NCBI GenBank assembly: GCA_035772785.1
Contig: JAOCPU010000115.1
Location: 1-18,907 of the forward strand
Source: Phlebiopsis flavidoalba
Taxonomy: Eukaryota; Basidiomycota; Agaricomycetes; Polyporales; Phanerochaetaceae
Length of the DNA: 18,907 bases
Direction: 5' to 3'
Below the pieces are notes generated by a model, which saw only the letters and a program-made list of their open reading frames with translations, was not told the DNA's origin and made no database searches. Shown piece after piece: positions 1 through 9,043 of the stretch; position 1 is the stretch's first letter, and each line of letters begins with the position of its first letter. A program made the translations under genes and the position numbers.

Positions 1-1071
1 CATGATGTGCAGGGCCTCCCATGAATATAAATACTATTATAATTAATAAAAGCAGCGGTCAAATGGGCACATTGGGGGGTATCCCTGGGACGAATGGGGC
101 CTATAATGGGCGGTATGCTTGCCATTGTATAGTTATACATTGGAGTAATCCATAATGAAGTTTGGAAGCTATCCAAGCACATGGTCACCAATAGGTATAT
201 ATTTATTCCTGGTGGAAAAGCGGAAAAATATATTTTGGGCAGGTCTCCCTTGGGGGTATTATTGGTCCTGGGGGTCCAGTGTATGCTATCTGGGATACTC
301 ATATAGCATTGGGATAGTGTACATACAGGAACACTAGGACATCAGGGGGGATCAATACAGCACATGCTACACCCTGATATATACCCCAAATAGTGGGGGT
401 ACCCAGCATAAAAGCGCAAAATTGCGCATTTACCCCTGGGCTCTATACAGCGTGTGGGATACCTTCTGTCTGTTTTGTCTATATACTGCTCTCGGCATAT
501 GTTAGGGAACATGTGTAGAAAATTAGTTCGAGGCTTTAGAACACTTCCCCAGATGCTGCGGGAATTGCCCTTAAACCCCAAAGAAAAGCGTCATTTTAGG
601 GTTTAAAAAAACCAAAAACATGTGCACCTATTCACACACATAGGGCAGTATAATTCTAAATTCCCAGCTGTAGAAACACATCCTACATACCTCCCACACA
701 TGCTAAACAATTTACTTTACATCAATAGGCCCCCAAGTGGGTGGAAAGATGTGCTATTGTTACAAACAGAATGCATGGGGTTAAACATGAATCTCTGTAC
801 AATTACACAACTTCCTGTCTGTTTCTATGCTCTGGCAGCCTGTACATGTTCCCCTCCTTTTTCGCAAATTTGGATATAAGGGTTTTCAAGGGGTGTAGAA
901 TACGATGGAGATATCAGCTAGAAGCTTCATTGTACTGGAAATATCCCAATGATTCTGGGCTTTAACCCTAAAATTCGAAAATAAGCGCCAGGATAATCGA
1001 CCAAGATCTGGGAGAATCGCACTAGCTACAGCCATCCCCATTGCTTCCACAATTTATGAATGCATGTACTA

Positions 1072-1231
1072 GGTACCTATAGGGTACTTTCACCATATAA
1101 CTCAGAATAGCAGATTGTTGATTTGGAGGGTGTAGGGAGAGTAGCCATCAATTCCGCAAAAATATGTTACCAAACATGCATATCATGTTAAATCCTTTTG
1201 ATCTACATGGTGAAAGTACTTAAATAGTAGT
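1072..1231. repeat. MITE-like inverted repeat
   Basis: The 13-mer GTACTTTCACCAT at 1084-1096 is matched by its exact reverse complement ATGGTGAAAGTAC at 1207-1219. The similarity extends outward imperfectly (TACCTATAGGG on the left against TACTATTTA read from the right), giving arms of about 25 bp around a roughly 110-bp core. This architecture fits a small miniature inverted-repeat transposable element, but the exact ends and a target-site duplication cannot be fixed. No second copy is seen in this window. Confidence 0.4.
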
Positions 1232-1649
1232 GTATCTACATGGGGGTAAATGCCCAAGAACAATCCCCCAATCAATAGGAAGCAATGCCCCCAGACCCCC
1301 AGATTTCGAAAAATACCCAGGAAATTCGAAACAATTCCGAGGATAATCGGGAATGTGGGTCAGATGATGTTCCTATGTTATGGGCATACTCAGAGAAGCA
1401 TATAGGAAGCTTAAACGAGAAGCAGCAAGGCCAGGGGAATGCAGGGGAACCCAGGGTACCCTATTGAACAAATCGCGAAAAAAGCGAAATAAAATCGGAT
1501 TATATTGGTAGCACCCCCTGGCAGGCCAAATATGGTAATTCTGTTCGGTGAGCATGTTCCAAACATACATAGGTACTCAAACTACAATACAGCAGCCCTA
1601 AATAAGCAAGGGGGAAGCTGGGGAGCAACCCCAAATGCAGCCCTAAAGC

Positions 1650-1682
1650 GGAATTGATGGGAAGCGGATTGCCATCAATTCC
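1650..1682. repeat. Perfect 11-bp inverted repeat (hairpin)
   Basis: GGAATTGATGG at 1650-1660 and CCATCAATTCC at 1672-1682 are perfect reverse complements separated by 11 bases. The same core (CCATCAATTCC) also occurs alone at about 1145-1155, and AATTGATGG recurs at about 1792, so the arm is a recurrent motif of this AT-rich block and not a single chance hairpin. Function unknown. Confidence 0.5.
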
Positions 1683-2058
1683 CAGCCTAATTGGGCAAAG
1701 GGGCGCATTGTGGGTCCACCTACAGGGTCCAACCGTCCTTCTCGCGCCTTTTGGGCGCTTATTTTGCGCGCAAAAGGTCGTGTTTAAGAAAAATTGATGG
1801 CATCTTAGCTCATTCATTTCTCCACCAAATTTTGTCATGCTGATATTGTTTTAGGAAGCCAGAAAGCAGGGCTTCAAAAAAGAAAATTACCATTTTTGGA
1901 AGTTGTCAGCCTTTTTGTAAACACCCCCCATTTTAAAAAGGATGTCAGCCCGAGCCTGGGAACCCCTTTTTAAAAGGCTCCTAGGATGGCCCATCTATTT
2001 TACAATACAGCCAGTTACAGATCTGTAAAGGTGTTTTGTAAAAGGACTACATGGTCTG

Positions 2059-2656
2059 GTGGGGAACATTCTCTTCAATACTGAGCTCGACGTCGCGTAC
2101 CGGAAGAAGAATGTCGTGTATGCTTCCGAACCTTATTGGACTTCAACAACTATACATGGAGAAACTGAAACAGGACTTTTCCAGATCAAAGTCAGGATTT
2201 CTTCTGCAATCGGCGGGCTTTGGGCAAACAAACTCAGAGAGGCCGATCGTGCACAAATGGCGGCGTCTTCTGGGGGAAGCTTCTAAGAGCTGCGGGTGGG
2301 AAGGCACGACTACTCCATCGTAACCCCATGCCGTTTGGGGATGCGCTGGAGTTTGTCCGCAAACTACTAAAGGAAGTGTTCTCATTACCCGGCATTTGGA
2401 CCTCTCAGCCAATACCTTCGGGTTGCCGACATGTGTGAGCTTGGCTTGGTGGTCAAACCGTCAGTGACGGAGATGGGGAGAGACGATCCATGCTCTCAAC
2501 ACTGGTGGCGTGCTTGAGCTTTGCCGATTGGGTTACCTACACATGCTCAAAGGAGCCGGGAAGCCGACCAAAATCGAAGTCACGAATGCCTTCCAAGCGT
2601 TTTATAATGAGGCTGACTCCACGCTCACTTCTCTCGAGAAAGACCGCATGAATTAG
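2059..2656 (+). pseudogene. Decayed coding remnant, unknown family
   Basis: A run of protein-like sequence continues through all three plus frames. Frame 1 from 2059 to about 2283 includes ELDVAYRKKNVVYASEPYW and ANKLREADRAQMAASS. Frame 3 at about 2290-2395 gives DALEFVRKLLKEVFSLPG. Frame 1 then resumes at about 2385-2460 with QYLRVADMCELGLVVKP. Frame 2 from about 2475 to the TAG at 2654-2656 gives LNTGGVLELCRLGYLHMLKG and NAFQAFYNEADSTLTSLEKD. Each piece has the balanced composition and helical periodicity of real protein, and the pieces abut with one-base shifts, so this reads as a broken gene of about 190-200 residues. I do not recognise the family. No start codon can be assigned; GTG or ATG at the left edge may not be the true start, and the 5' part may be lost in the AT-rich block. 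Confidence 0.45.
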
Positions 2657-4025
2657 GGACCAATTACGGCGGAGCATAGCTTATGTAAAATCAAGCGGAT
2701 AGCATCCGAAGGTTTCTAGTCTGTTTCCGAAGCATGATCGTGTAATTAAGAATTCTTTATGTCTCTATGAGCTGGATTCGCCGTAGCACCACAGTCTTCC
2801 TTTCTTCACCGCCTACTCCATTGTACCTACACACTTTATAACCTCCACCCGCTCCCCTCCCACAATATGTCAAACAAGCTCTGTTAAGAAGGTGCAATAT
2901 TACTCCCGGCACTTTAGTACGTACTCTGGCTTTCGGCCATAGCTCATGGCATCATTGAATGGTCATAGCGCCGGTCAGCGATCTCGAAGGGCCGGGTGAG
3001 TACCGACGGCGTGATGCAATACTCATGACGGCGGGCGTGGAGCATCGACCTGTGAACCTCGCCGGGGATACAACAAAATTGTTCTGACGTGTCAGTTGCA
3101 CTCCAAATTCACACGTATCGCCGAATGACACTGGTCACTTAGCTTTCACCTTCGTATGATAATTCGGCATTGCATGACGGGTGAGTGAACCTACCATAGC
3201 TATATCCATTTGTGCACGTAATTAGTGCCCTGAATCTCACGACTGTCATGAATATGCCGCACTAAAGAAGAATATGCGACCTACAATATGTAAATCACAT
3301 TTGATTTATGAGCTTATCAAGAATTGCCTGCCGCAACCCGCCGTTTTTCATTGCACCAGGTCCCCCAGTATGTCTAAGCCCAAGGAGAAGACCTCTGTGC
3401 GCCAAAATCACATCCCGGCATCACCGTCACCAGACTGCCCCATGCTCGCAGCTTTGCTTCCCCCTAGACAGGCCATACATCGTTCTATCAGGCCTCTACC
3501 GCGAAACCTAACCGCCCTCGTCCGTGCCTTCAGAGGGCCACACATCCCCAGCAAGTAACGCGTGAAATGGGACATTCAATGGGAGGGAAGTTGCCCGTGT
3601 GGTATAGTTCCCCCCTACGCTGAAATGTTTGACTGACCTGCACGCCCGTTCCGCGTATCAACAGCCGATTACTCTGAGGGAGGAAATTTCAAACCTCCGC
3701 CCTGCTCTTTCTCCCTCACCATCACCTTCCAACTATGTATATGTGTGAGTTGCCCCGTCTCCTTGGCAATCCGCATGTGGCGGTACTCTATATGAATTAC
3801 TTTAACATTTACTGACTCTGTCATCCCGCAAGTCGCTACTCACACAAATCACACATATATGCAGCCTGACACTGACGCGGAGGAGACCAGTAGCCACATG
3901 TATATATCATATAGAATCTTGTCGCTTTGACTGTACTGTGGACGCTAAGAGTGTTGCATAGATGTGAGTTCATAGAACGACGCTGCATTGCGCTCTGATG
4001 CGTGACCTCGAGAGCCATCGCGGAC
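2657..4025. other. Intergenic stretch, no gene supported
   Basis: The longest open frame, 3274-3558 on the plus strand (94 residues), is rich in Pro, Arg and Ser, overlaps another open frame, and shows no recognisable motif or splice structure. I regard it as chance. The stretch contains CT-rich patches (for example 2795-2870 and 3700-3735), which occur in fungal promoters and introns but cannot be tied to a gene here. Confidence 0.4.
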
Positions 4026-4180
4026 GCAGAGCAAGGGCCGCATCACTGCAGAACGACTCTGAACGAGGGCCGCGTTACAGCAGAACGATGGACACGTCGC
4101 CGGCAGAACGATGGACACGTCGCCGCAGAACGATGGACACGTCGCCGCAGCAGAACGAGGGCCACATCACCGCAGAATGT
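4026..4180 (+). repeat. 22-bp minisatellite
   Basis: Tandem units built on GCAGAACGATGGACACGTCG plus CC start at 4080, 4103, 4125 and, more diverged, 4150. The first three are almost identical, with small additions at the joins (an extra G, or GCA). Degenerate units precede them from about 4026 (GCAGAGCAAGGGCCGCATCA and a longer variant) and one follows to about 4180. The unit length, 22 bp, is not a multiple of three, so the Arg-rich frames across it on both strands are repeat artefacts and not genes. Roughly six units are visible. Confidence 0.85.
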
Positions 4181-4641
4181 GTACGCGGCGCGATCTGTTC
4201 CCAGGGAGCTGCCAGGGACGACAGGGGGACATCGAGTGGAAGGTGGACGAGCATTGATAGGAGTAGATGGAGCGCCGAGGGACCATAGCGCGTAGTATAC
4301 TAGCATAGAAAAAGAATAGGTAGAAGTATCCTGTATAATAACTGGAGAGGCAAATATATGTGCATAGCACCCAATATCTTGATACGAGATGTGCATAGCG
4401 TGGACTAGAACGGGTTCTAGGAGGTGCTCGGATACAATGGATGTATCACCTCTTATCGACGCCGGGTCCTCGTTGACCCCTGGGCCCAAGAATCTAGAAA
4501 GCATATACGATAAAACATTATTTCATGCCCGCCCCAATATCGTTTTTCTAGTGCGCAGCGCGGAGGCGCCGAACGTGATACACGGTCTTGCGGCGTGTTT
4601 CGAGTCGAATTGAGGGGGAGGGGGAAACGAGGAGCGGATGC

Positions 4642-5031
4642 CACTGGGTGGCTGGCCCGTTTTCTTTGGTGTGCAGAAACGTGAGTTACGTGACAGGCCC
4701 AGTGTGAGGTGGGAGTAAAATCCGGTATCGTTTCTGACGCATGCAGATTCTCACTAACGGTAATCAATTTCTTGTTAGATTTCTTGTGCTGCGGGAATAT
4801 GGCAGTGATGTCATACCGTTTTTGGGCCGCCTTGCGGGTAAAACCCGCAGGATCATAAAAAAGCCAAGATATTTTGGGTTTAATTTCTGCCATGTTTGAT
4901 ATGCTCCCAGAATCTAGGGCGAGATCAAATACCTTTCAGGTTCTTTGTCCGTCAGAGCCGTAACAGAATTTTACCCCTTGCCAACCCTTTTTCTCACGTT
5001 TTCTATCATCACCAAAATGAGCCACCCAGCG
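4642..5031 (-). mobile_element. Non-autonomous CACTG-end TIR element A (390 bp)
   Basis: The element begins CACTGGGTGGCT at 4642 and ends AGCCACCCAGCG at 5031; the termini are inverted repeats with one mismatch in the first 12 positions. TGC flanks it on both sides (4639-4641 and 5032-5034), a 3-bp target-site duplication. It sits inside dispersed repeat copy 1; copy 2 has the uninterrupted sequence at about 12341-12353, which confirms the boundaries independently. A 3-bp duplication and a CACT start are typical of the CMC/CACTA (EnSpm) superfamily; assignment beyond that is inference. There is no transposase, so it would depend on one supplied in trans. Its internal sequence in reverse orientation matches the full element at 13278-13658 and the fragment at 5575-5676, hence the minus strand label. 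A minus-strand open frame crosses it but is not conserved as coding in the relatives. Confidence 0.8.
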
Positions 5032-5116
5032 TGCGCTCGACGGCGCGCGCGGGAAGCCGACGCGAACCCGCGCACGGCAGCATGACGTCATATCGAGGCC
5101 ACGGTTGACGGACGGC

Positions 5117-5176
5117 GAGCTCGGTGGTCACAGGTATGGCTTCATTGCGGGATGCGCAGGTTGCGCATTCAAGCCC
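5117..5176 (+). promoter_or_regulatory. Possible Pol III A-box/B-box pair
   Basis: GAGCTCGGTGGTCA at 5117-5130 is close to a tRNA A box (TAGCTCAGTGGTCA type), and CATTCAAGCCC at 5166-5176 is close to a B box (GGTTCAAGCCC type), about 36 bp apart as in tRNA genes. A TTTT stretch follows at about 5193. The paralogous repeat has GAGCGCGGCGGTC and CGGGTTCAGTTTCC at the corresponding places (about 12426 and 12476). A full cloverleaf could not be drawn, so this is at best a tRNA-derived SINE head or a chance match. Confidence 0.25.
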
Positions 5177-5574
5177 GCGTCCCGGCACTACGCTTTTGTG
5201 TATATTTGATGCCCGCGGTAGGTTTCGCCCCCCAAACAACGGATGTTCCGACCCTCCGGATGATAGCTCTTTATCCGAAGAAGCCATAGGCGTATGTGAG
5301 GGATCGATAGTCCTAGTCGAGTGGCACGCGGCAAAGGTCTGGTAGACGGACACTGAGGTCTGAGATCTCGGAGGAAGGGAAAGACTCTGTACGATGTACC
5401 TAGAAGATGAAAAATAAGTCCTGAAGCCTGAGAGATGTAGATATTACCTGTATTGTCTATAACAGAGGCAGCCTCGCTCTCCGCTTTGGTGGCACCATGA
5501 AATTAAACGGGATTGGTGACTAATGGTATTAACCGTGAAGCTTCAAGGGGAACACAGGCATTAGGTTAGTGATT

Positions 5575-5676
5575 ACTATTAGAATCTGTAAGCGTCAGAA
5601 ATGATACCGGATTTTACTCCCCACTCCACTCCACGCCACGTTTCTGCCGCCAAAGAAACGGGCCAGCCACCCAGGT
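5575..5676 (+). mobile_element. Fragment of the CACTG-end element family (B)
   Basis: The plus strand here matches the reverse complement of the outer 4642-4745 part of element A: GTCAGAAATGATACCGGATT, TTTACTCC, CCACGTTTCTGC, CAAAGAAACGGGCCAGCC and the terminal ACCCAGG. Differences include indels that are not multiples of three, which argues against coding constraint. The other terminus, expected roughly 390 bp to the left near 5290, is not convincingly present, so the copy looks truncated or heavily diverged. No target-site duplication can be assigned. Confidence 0.7.
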
Positions 5677-6691
5677 AAATAAAAGTGCCAACGGCAGGGG
5701 GTTCCAGGAATACACTACCGAGGCGATCTTCGAGTCCCTCAAATTTCGGATACAAATATAAACAATACATGAACAATGCTGCTCTGTTTAGTGGTGGTCA
5801 CTGGTAGACGATAGGTACGTTAAGTGGGATGCGAGTACGGTAGCTTAGGGCGATTCGGGTAGACCTTTATGAGGGCCGCGCAGAGGAAGGAGGGTGGCTG
5901 GATAAAGTGGTAGGCTCAGAATGCAACTTGAAGGTATGTTACATTAATGCCTACCTACCAGCATTTGCAAACTCTTGTGGTTGTCAAGTTCCTAATGGTA
6001 GATTCATAGGTGACAGGAGTGTGACAGGGATACAAACGTATTTACGTATGTCCAGCAATCCGGCAAAAGAAAACTCGCGTGAATGTCCAAAATCGGTGTT
6101 AAAGCGTCAACCTCAGGTCACTTCTTGATATGCGGCAGGAGGTTTGAGACTCTCGATGTGTTTAATCCTATCCAAACATGTACGGAATGTCTCCCGCAGC
6201 ATGCGTACTTGTGATGCCCTCATCGCCTCATGGCCCAGGCCCTTCATCCCCAAACAGGATTATGCCGAGGCCTGTATGCCTTCAGGACTTCCGATAGCTG
6301 AGGGGATACCGCAGAGATACCGCAGGTGAATACCGCCATCCTCGCATCCATATGCATTTCAAGGCCTTGCCGCCCGCCCTTGCTGCTCATATCGCGCCCA
6401 CTGGACGCGGCGCGCAGGATAATACGCAGAAGCCAAAAAAAGGCCTTGCCGCCCGTCTCCTATTTCACATACCGACGCGAGACTGTGGTCCAGATGGCGA
6501 CACTTCCGTTCGTACGCGTACCGCCCAACTAAGGTGAAGACCGACCCAAGGTTGACATTCGTGTTGCTGACCTTCTGTCTAATACGAGCGGGGAAAAGTG
6601 TCATGGTCCTTAATCTGACTGTAGAAAAACTACAACCAGATCATAACTGCGAAATGCCAGGTCTCGAGATCTCATCGCGCGTTGAGAAGCG
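5677..6691. other. Intergenic stretch with a 16-bp direct repeat
   Basis: No gene is supported. The short overlapping open frames (5907-6128, 6144-6329, 6326-6537) have no recognisable motif. AAGGCCTTGCCGCCCG occurs twice, at 6361-6376 and 6440-6455, 79 bp apart; the sequence between is not repeated. This could mark a small duplication or a deletion-prone site. Confidence 0.4.
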
Positions 6692-6979
6692 TTACGAGCA
6701 AGCATATTGATGATGGGGATGAGTCTGGTAGCACTGATGTTCCATCACTGGCATCACCATTGGTTCGGCGGCAGGCTGAGGTCTGTAAAAGGCACGTGGA
6801 GATGTGGTCTCCGTCGCGCCATCAGTGTCCGTATAGCTAGGAAAGTCTGAAACGTTTTGCGGGATACTTTCCCCCTTTTCCTCACTACCCGGCAAGCCGG
6901 GTACTGGGTCCTGCTCGATTCTCGATTCTCGTGCCGAGACCCACCTGCGATCGCTGCAAGATCTTGCACTCAGACGCAC
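6692..6979 (-). CDS. Possible C-terminal exon, unknown protein
   Basis: The minus frame runs 95 codons to its stop. The C-terminal two thirds has a non-random, low-complexity but protein-like composition, including VSDFPSYTDTDGATETTSPR and PMVMPVMEHQCYQTHPHHQY. Such Ser/Thr/Pro-rich tails with His-rich ends occur in fungal transcription factors, but no DNA-binding domain is visible and I cannot assign a family. The first codon is GTG and no ATG lies at a sensible place, so if real this is a 3' exon whose upstream part (towards 7000-7300) is not identified. Chance remains quite possible. Confidence 0.25.
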   Translation of the reverse strand: MRLSARSCSDRRWVSARESRIEQDPVPGLPGSEEKGESIPQNVSDFPSYTDTDGATETTSPRAFYRPQPAAEPMVMPVMEHQCYQTHPHHQYACS

Positions 6980-7761
6980 ACTGGACGTACTTGATTGTGT
7001 AATCAGATCATGTACCGCTCATCGAACTAACCTCGATGGTCTAACCGCATCATATACGTCTTCCGACCGTGTGTGAACCGGTGTTTTGTGAGCATTCATT
7101 TCAAGTGAATATCTTGGCATTGTGTCTCTGTTCAAATGCCGGATAAACAATTGCCTACTCGGTGAGTATTGCAAGGTGACTGTATAATTTGAAGAAGAGG
7201 CCTCTCGCTGCGCTTCGGCGTGACAACATTCAAGAAAGCAAAAGGTTCTGAGGTGAGATGACGATAAAAATAATATAAATGATCTGTACATCTTCACATC
7301 TGACTCATGACTGCACATCGATATGTGCTTATGTTAGTCATTAGTCGTTAATCTGAGAGAGCAGGAATACGAAGGCTAAGTTTCTTCTTCTCAGTCCATC
7401 ACTCGTCCAGTGGGCTACGCGCGCGAACCTGGCTACTATATTGGTTGTAACATGAGCGAAGGAATGACTTGTGAGCGGCGCACACCCGATGGCATGTCAC
7501 CCGGCCATTACATTGTTGTCTCGGCGGACGAATGGTGAGGGGAAGCTTTGGTACGGCATGGCCTCACCGCGCTTGCGCGCGCCCACGTTATGTTGCGAGA
7601 CCAGACTTTCAAGAGGCAGGACCTTATGACAGGATGGACTCAAGAAGAAACCAAGGAATGGCCCACGTGCGAGGGCCAAAGTGATGAAAAGCACACAATA
7701 GGGAGGATCAAAGGGACAACAACCCTGGTCACCCCTGGCCAGACAGCGAGACAATTAAGGA
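6980..7761. other. Intergenic stretch, no gene supported
   Basis: Open frames at 7019-7318 (minus), 7497-7754 (minus) and 7548-7814 (plus) overlap or lack any motif. One GC-rich patch, CCTCTCGCTGCGCTTCGG at about 7200-7217, resembles GCCTCGCTTTGCTTCGGG at about 13100-13117 and may be a short dispersed motif. Nothing else stands out. Confidence 0.35.
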
Positions 7762-8166
7762 ATAAAAAGGTAGGGCCGTGCGCGCACGGCATAGCCCACT
7801 ACTCCTCAGCCTAGCTAGAAATATGCCTTTCAGTATATACCCATCATCATATATATGATCTTTTCTTTTCTTTACATTCTAATTTCTCATGTCAAGGGGG
7901 TGGCAAGCCCCAGCTCCTTGCGGCCCACTCGGACTGACCTCTCCGCGCGGTCCTCGCCGAGCTACGCTCGGCTCGTGCCCACGCTGTCCAATCCCAGGTG
8001 ATATTTAATCTGGGATGTACCAGATGCGATGATTATGGAAACATAACAATGGAAAAATTGAAGGCAGTGACAAAATTATTTATGGTAGATGGGGCCCGGG
8101 AACGGAATGGCAGAGACAAAAAATATTTATTGTAGAAAAGAACGGAAAAGGCAGGTATCCAAGGGC
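7762..8166 (+). repeat. Direct repeat X with GC hairpin
   Basis: Matches 8637-9043 over its whole length with moderate divergence. Shared blocks in order are ATAAAAAGGTA, CACGGCATAGCCC, TTCAGTATA or TCCAGTATA, CATGTCAAGG then GGTGG, AAGCCCCAGCTCCTTG, ACTGACCTCTC, a hairpin, GTCCAAT, TACC(A/G)GATG(C/T)GATGAT, ATGGAAAAAT, GGCAGTGACAAAA and TTTATGGTAGA. The hairpin GCCGAGC-TAC-GCTCGGC lies at 7956-7972. Within X, units beginning GGCAG recur at 8063, 8109 and 8150, the first two also sharing an ACAAAA..ATTTAT..GTAGA core: a local duplication of about 46 bp that Y lacks. The left end also holds the palindrome CCGTGCGCGCACGG near 7776. No coding potential is seen. Confidence 0.75.
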
Positions 8167-8199
8167 GGGGTAGACCAAACGTATGACACAACGTTGAAC

Positions 8200-8275
8200 G
8201 CTCCGACAGGTAGAGCTCTGGACGCGCTCCTTGCCGAGCGTAAGCTCGGCTCGTGCGCGCGTCGTCCTAGTTTGC
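8200..8275 (+). repeat. Partial third copy of the X/Y hairpin module
   Basis: GACGCGCTCCTTGCCGAGCG followed by TAAGCTCGGCTCGTGCGCGC and CGTCGTCC parallels the hairpin segment of X (7947-7990) and Y (8838-8882). The stem GCCGAGC (8233-8239) pairs with GCTCGGC (8244-8250) across a 4-base GTAA loop, where X and Y have 3-base loops. Sequence on either side does not match X or Y, so only the GC-rich core is shared. Confidence 0.6.
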
Positions 8276-8636
8276 AACCTCTCTAATGTATGTATCACCA
8301 CAAATCCTTGATGCATAAACGAATCGGAGAAATTAAAACTCAGTGGTTTTTTAGCAGGACTTACTTGGACTGATGCTAGTCTCTCTGTCGTCTTGGATCG
8401 ACAGCCACCGGCCCGACAGCCATCATGCATCAGCTCCGATACTCAGAACGAAAAACTGGTCAAAGCATGCGCAGCGGCCACAGCACGTGCACCCAAAGAA
8501 TGGAAATGACGATATTTCTGGTCAATGCATGCTCCATGGGCGATTAGGTGCCAAGATCTTGCAGCGATTGCGGGCGAGTAAGAACAGAAATGCGCACAAA
8601 ATACCAAGCCTTACCCGGTTTCACCGGTAGCGGTGG

Positions 8637-9043
8637 ATAAAAAGGTAAGGATCCCTCACCCAACACACCCATGCGCGAGCACACGGCATAGCCCCGCTAC
8701 CATCTGAGTGTGACGGAATTTACCTTCCAGTATAGACTCATCTCCACACTTGTAATCATTCTTTTTCTTTCACATTTTCATGTCAAGGAGGTGGTAAGCC
8801 CCAGCTCCTTGTGGCCCACCTGGACTGACCTCTCGGCGCGGTCCTCGCCGAGCGTAGCTCGGCTCGTACCCCGCGCCGTCCAATTCCAGTTTGTCTTTAA
8901 CCTTGTATATACCGGATGTGATGATCATAGAGACATACCGATGGAAAAATATGTTATGAGAGCCTCTTTGGAGCAACTTGGACTCCGGCAGTGACAAAAA
9001 CATATTTATGGTAGAAGGAATGGCAGGCCAGATATCCAAGGCC
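8637..9043 (+). repeat. Direct repeat Y with GC hairpin
   Basis: Second copy of the repeat described at 7762-8166, same orientation, starting 875 bp downstream. Its hairpin is GCCGAGC-GTA-GCTCGGC at 8847-8863: the stem is unchanged from X while the loop is TAC in X and GTA in Y, and the flanks differ by many substitutions. Y carries a 33-bp stretch near 8956-8990 that X lacks, and lacks the internal tandem unit of X. The downstream edge runs into overlapping GGTCACC units at 9056-9075. The ends lack TG..CA, so a long terminal repeat is not supported. Confidence 0.75.

Larger units (their letters stand above)
1..2045. other. AT-rich gene-free block
   Basis: No coding region could be supported here; all open frames are short, overlap on both strands and resemble no family I know. 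By eye the base composition is clearly lower in G+C than the rest of the window, and it changes near 2045 where the decayed coding remnant begins. The block contains repeated short motifs: CCATCAATT or its complement at about 1145, 1651, 1673 and 1792, and two related stretches with AAATTCGAAA followed by GGATAATCG at about 970-1000 and 1322-1350. It may be an old transposon-derived or AT-biased intergenic segment. No transposase or retroelement motif is visible. Confidence 0.55.
4431..5225 (+). repeat. Dispersed repeat, copy 1 (interrupted)
   Basis: 4431-4641 and 5032-5225 together match 12150-12500. Matching landmarks, in order, are: CC(C)GAGAATC-type sequence followed by AGAAAG (4486-4503 against 12226-12240); an ATAAA-containing AT patch then a CGCCC box; TTCGAGT followed by a G-rich run and GGGAGCGGATG or GGAGCGGATG; then GCTCGACG, GGAAGCCGACGCGAA, CGGC(G/A)GCATGA, CATCGAG or TATCGAG, and GACGGCGAGC. 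Identity is moderate, with many small indels. The copy is split at 4642-5031 by a separate TIR element. No protein is convincingly encoded. The right part has RNA polymerase III box-like sequence (separate entry). Confidence 0.7.

Noticed and set aside
4026..4180. Possible CRISPR array
   Set aside because: Units are contiguous 22-bp repeats without unique spacers, in a eukaryotic context; this is a minisatellite.
3998..4504. Overlapping Arg/Thr-rich open frames on both strands
   Set aside because: They translate the 22-bp minisatellite and its flanks; the alternating motifs are produced by the repeat.
4453..4893. 146-residue open frame on the minus strand
   Set aside because: It covers element A and runs out across its terminus into the host repeat. 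The related copies at 5575-5676 and 13278-13658 have indels that break this frame, so it is not conserved coding sequence.
5110..5195. A functional tRNA gene
   Set aside because: A- and B-box-like motifs are present, but acceptor and anticodon stems do not pair; a cloverleaf could not be drawn.
7762..9043. X and Y as long terminal repeats of a small retroelement
   Set aside because: Ends do not begin TG or end CA, no primer-binding site or polypurine tract is seen next to them, and the 470-bp interior has no retroelement coding sequence.
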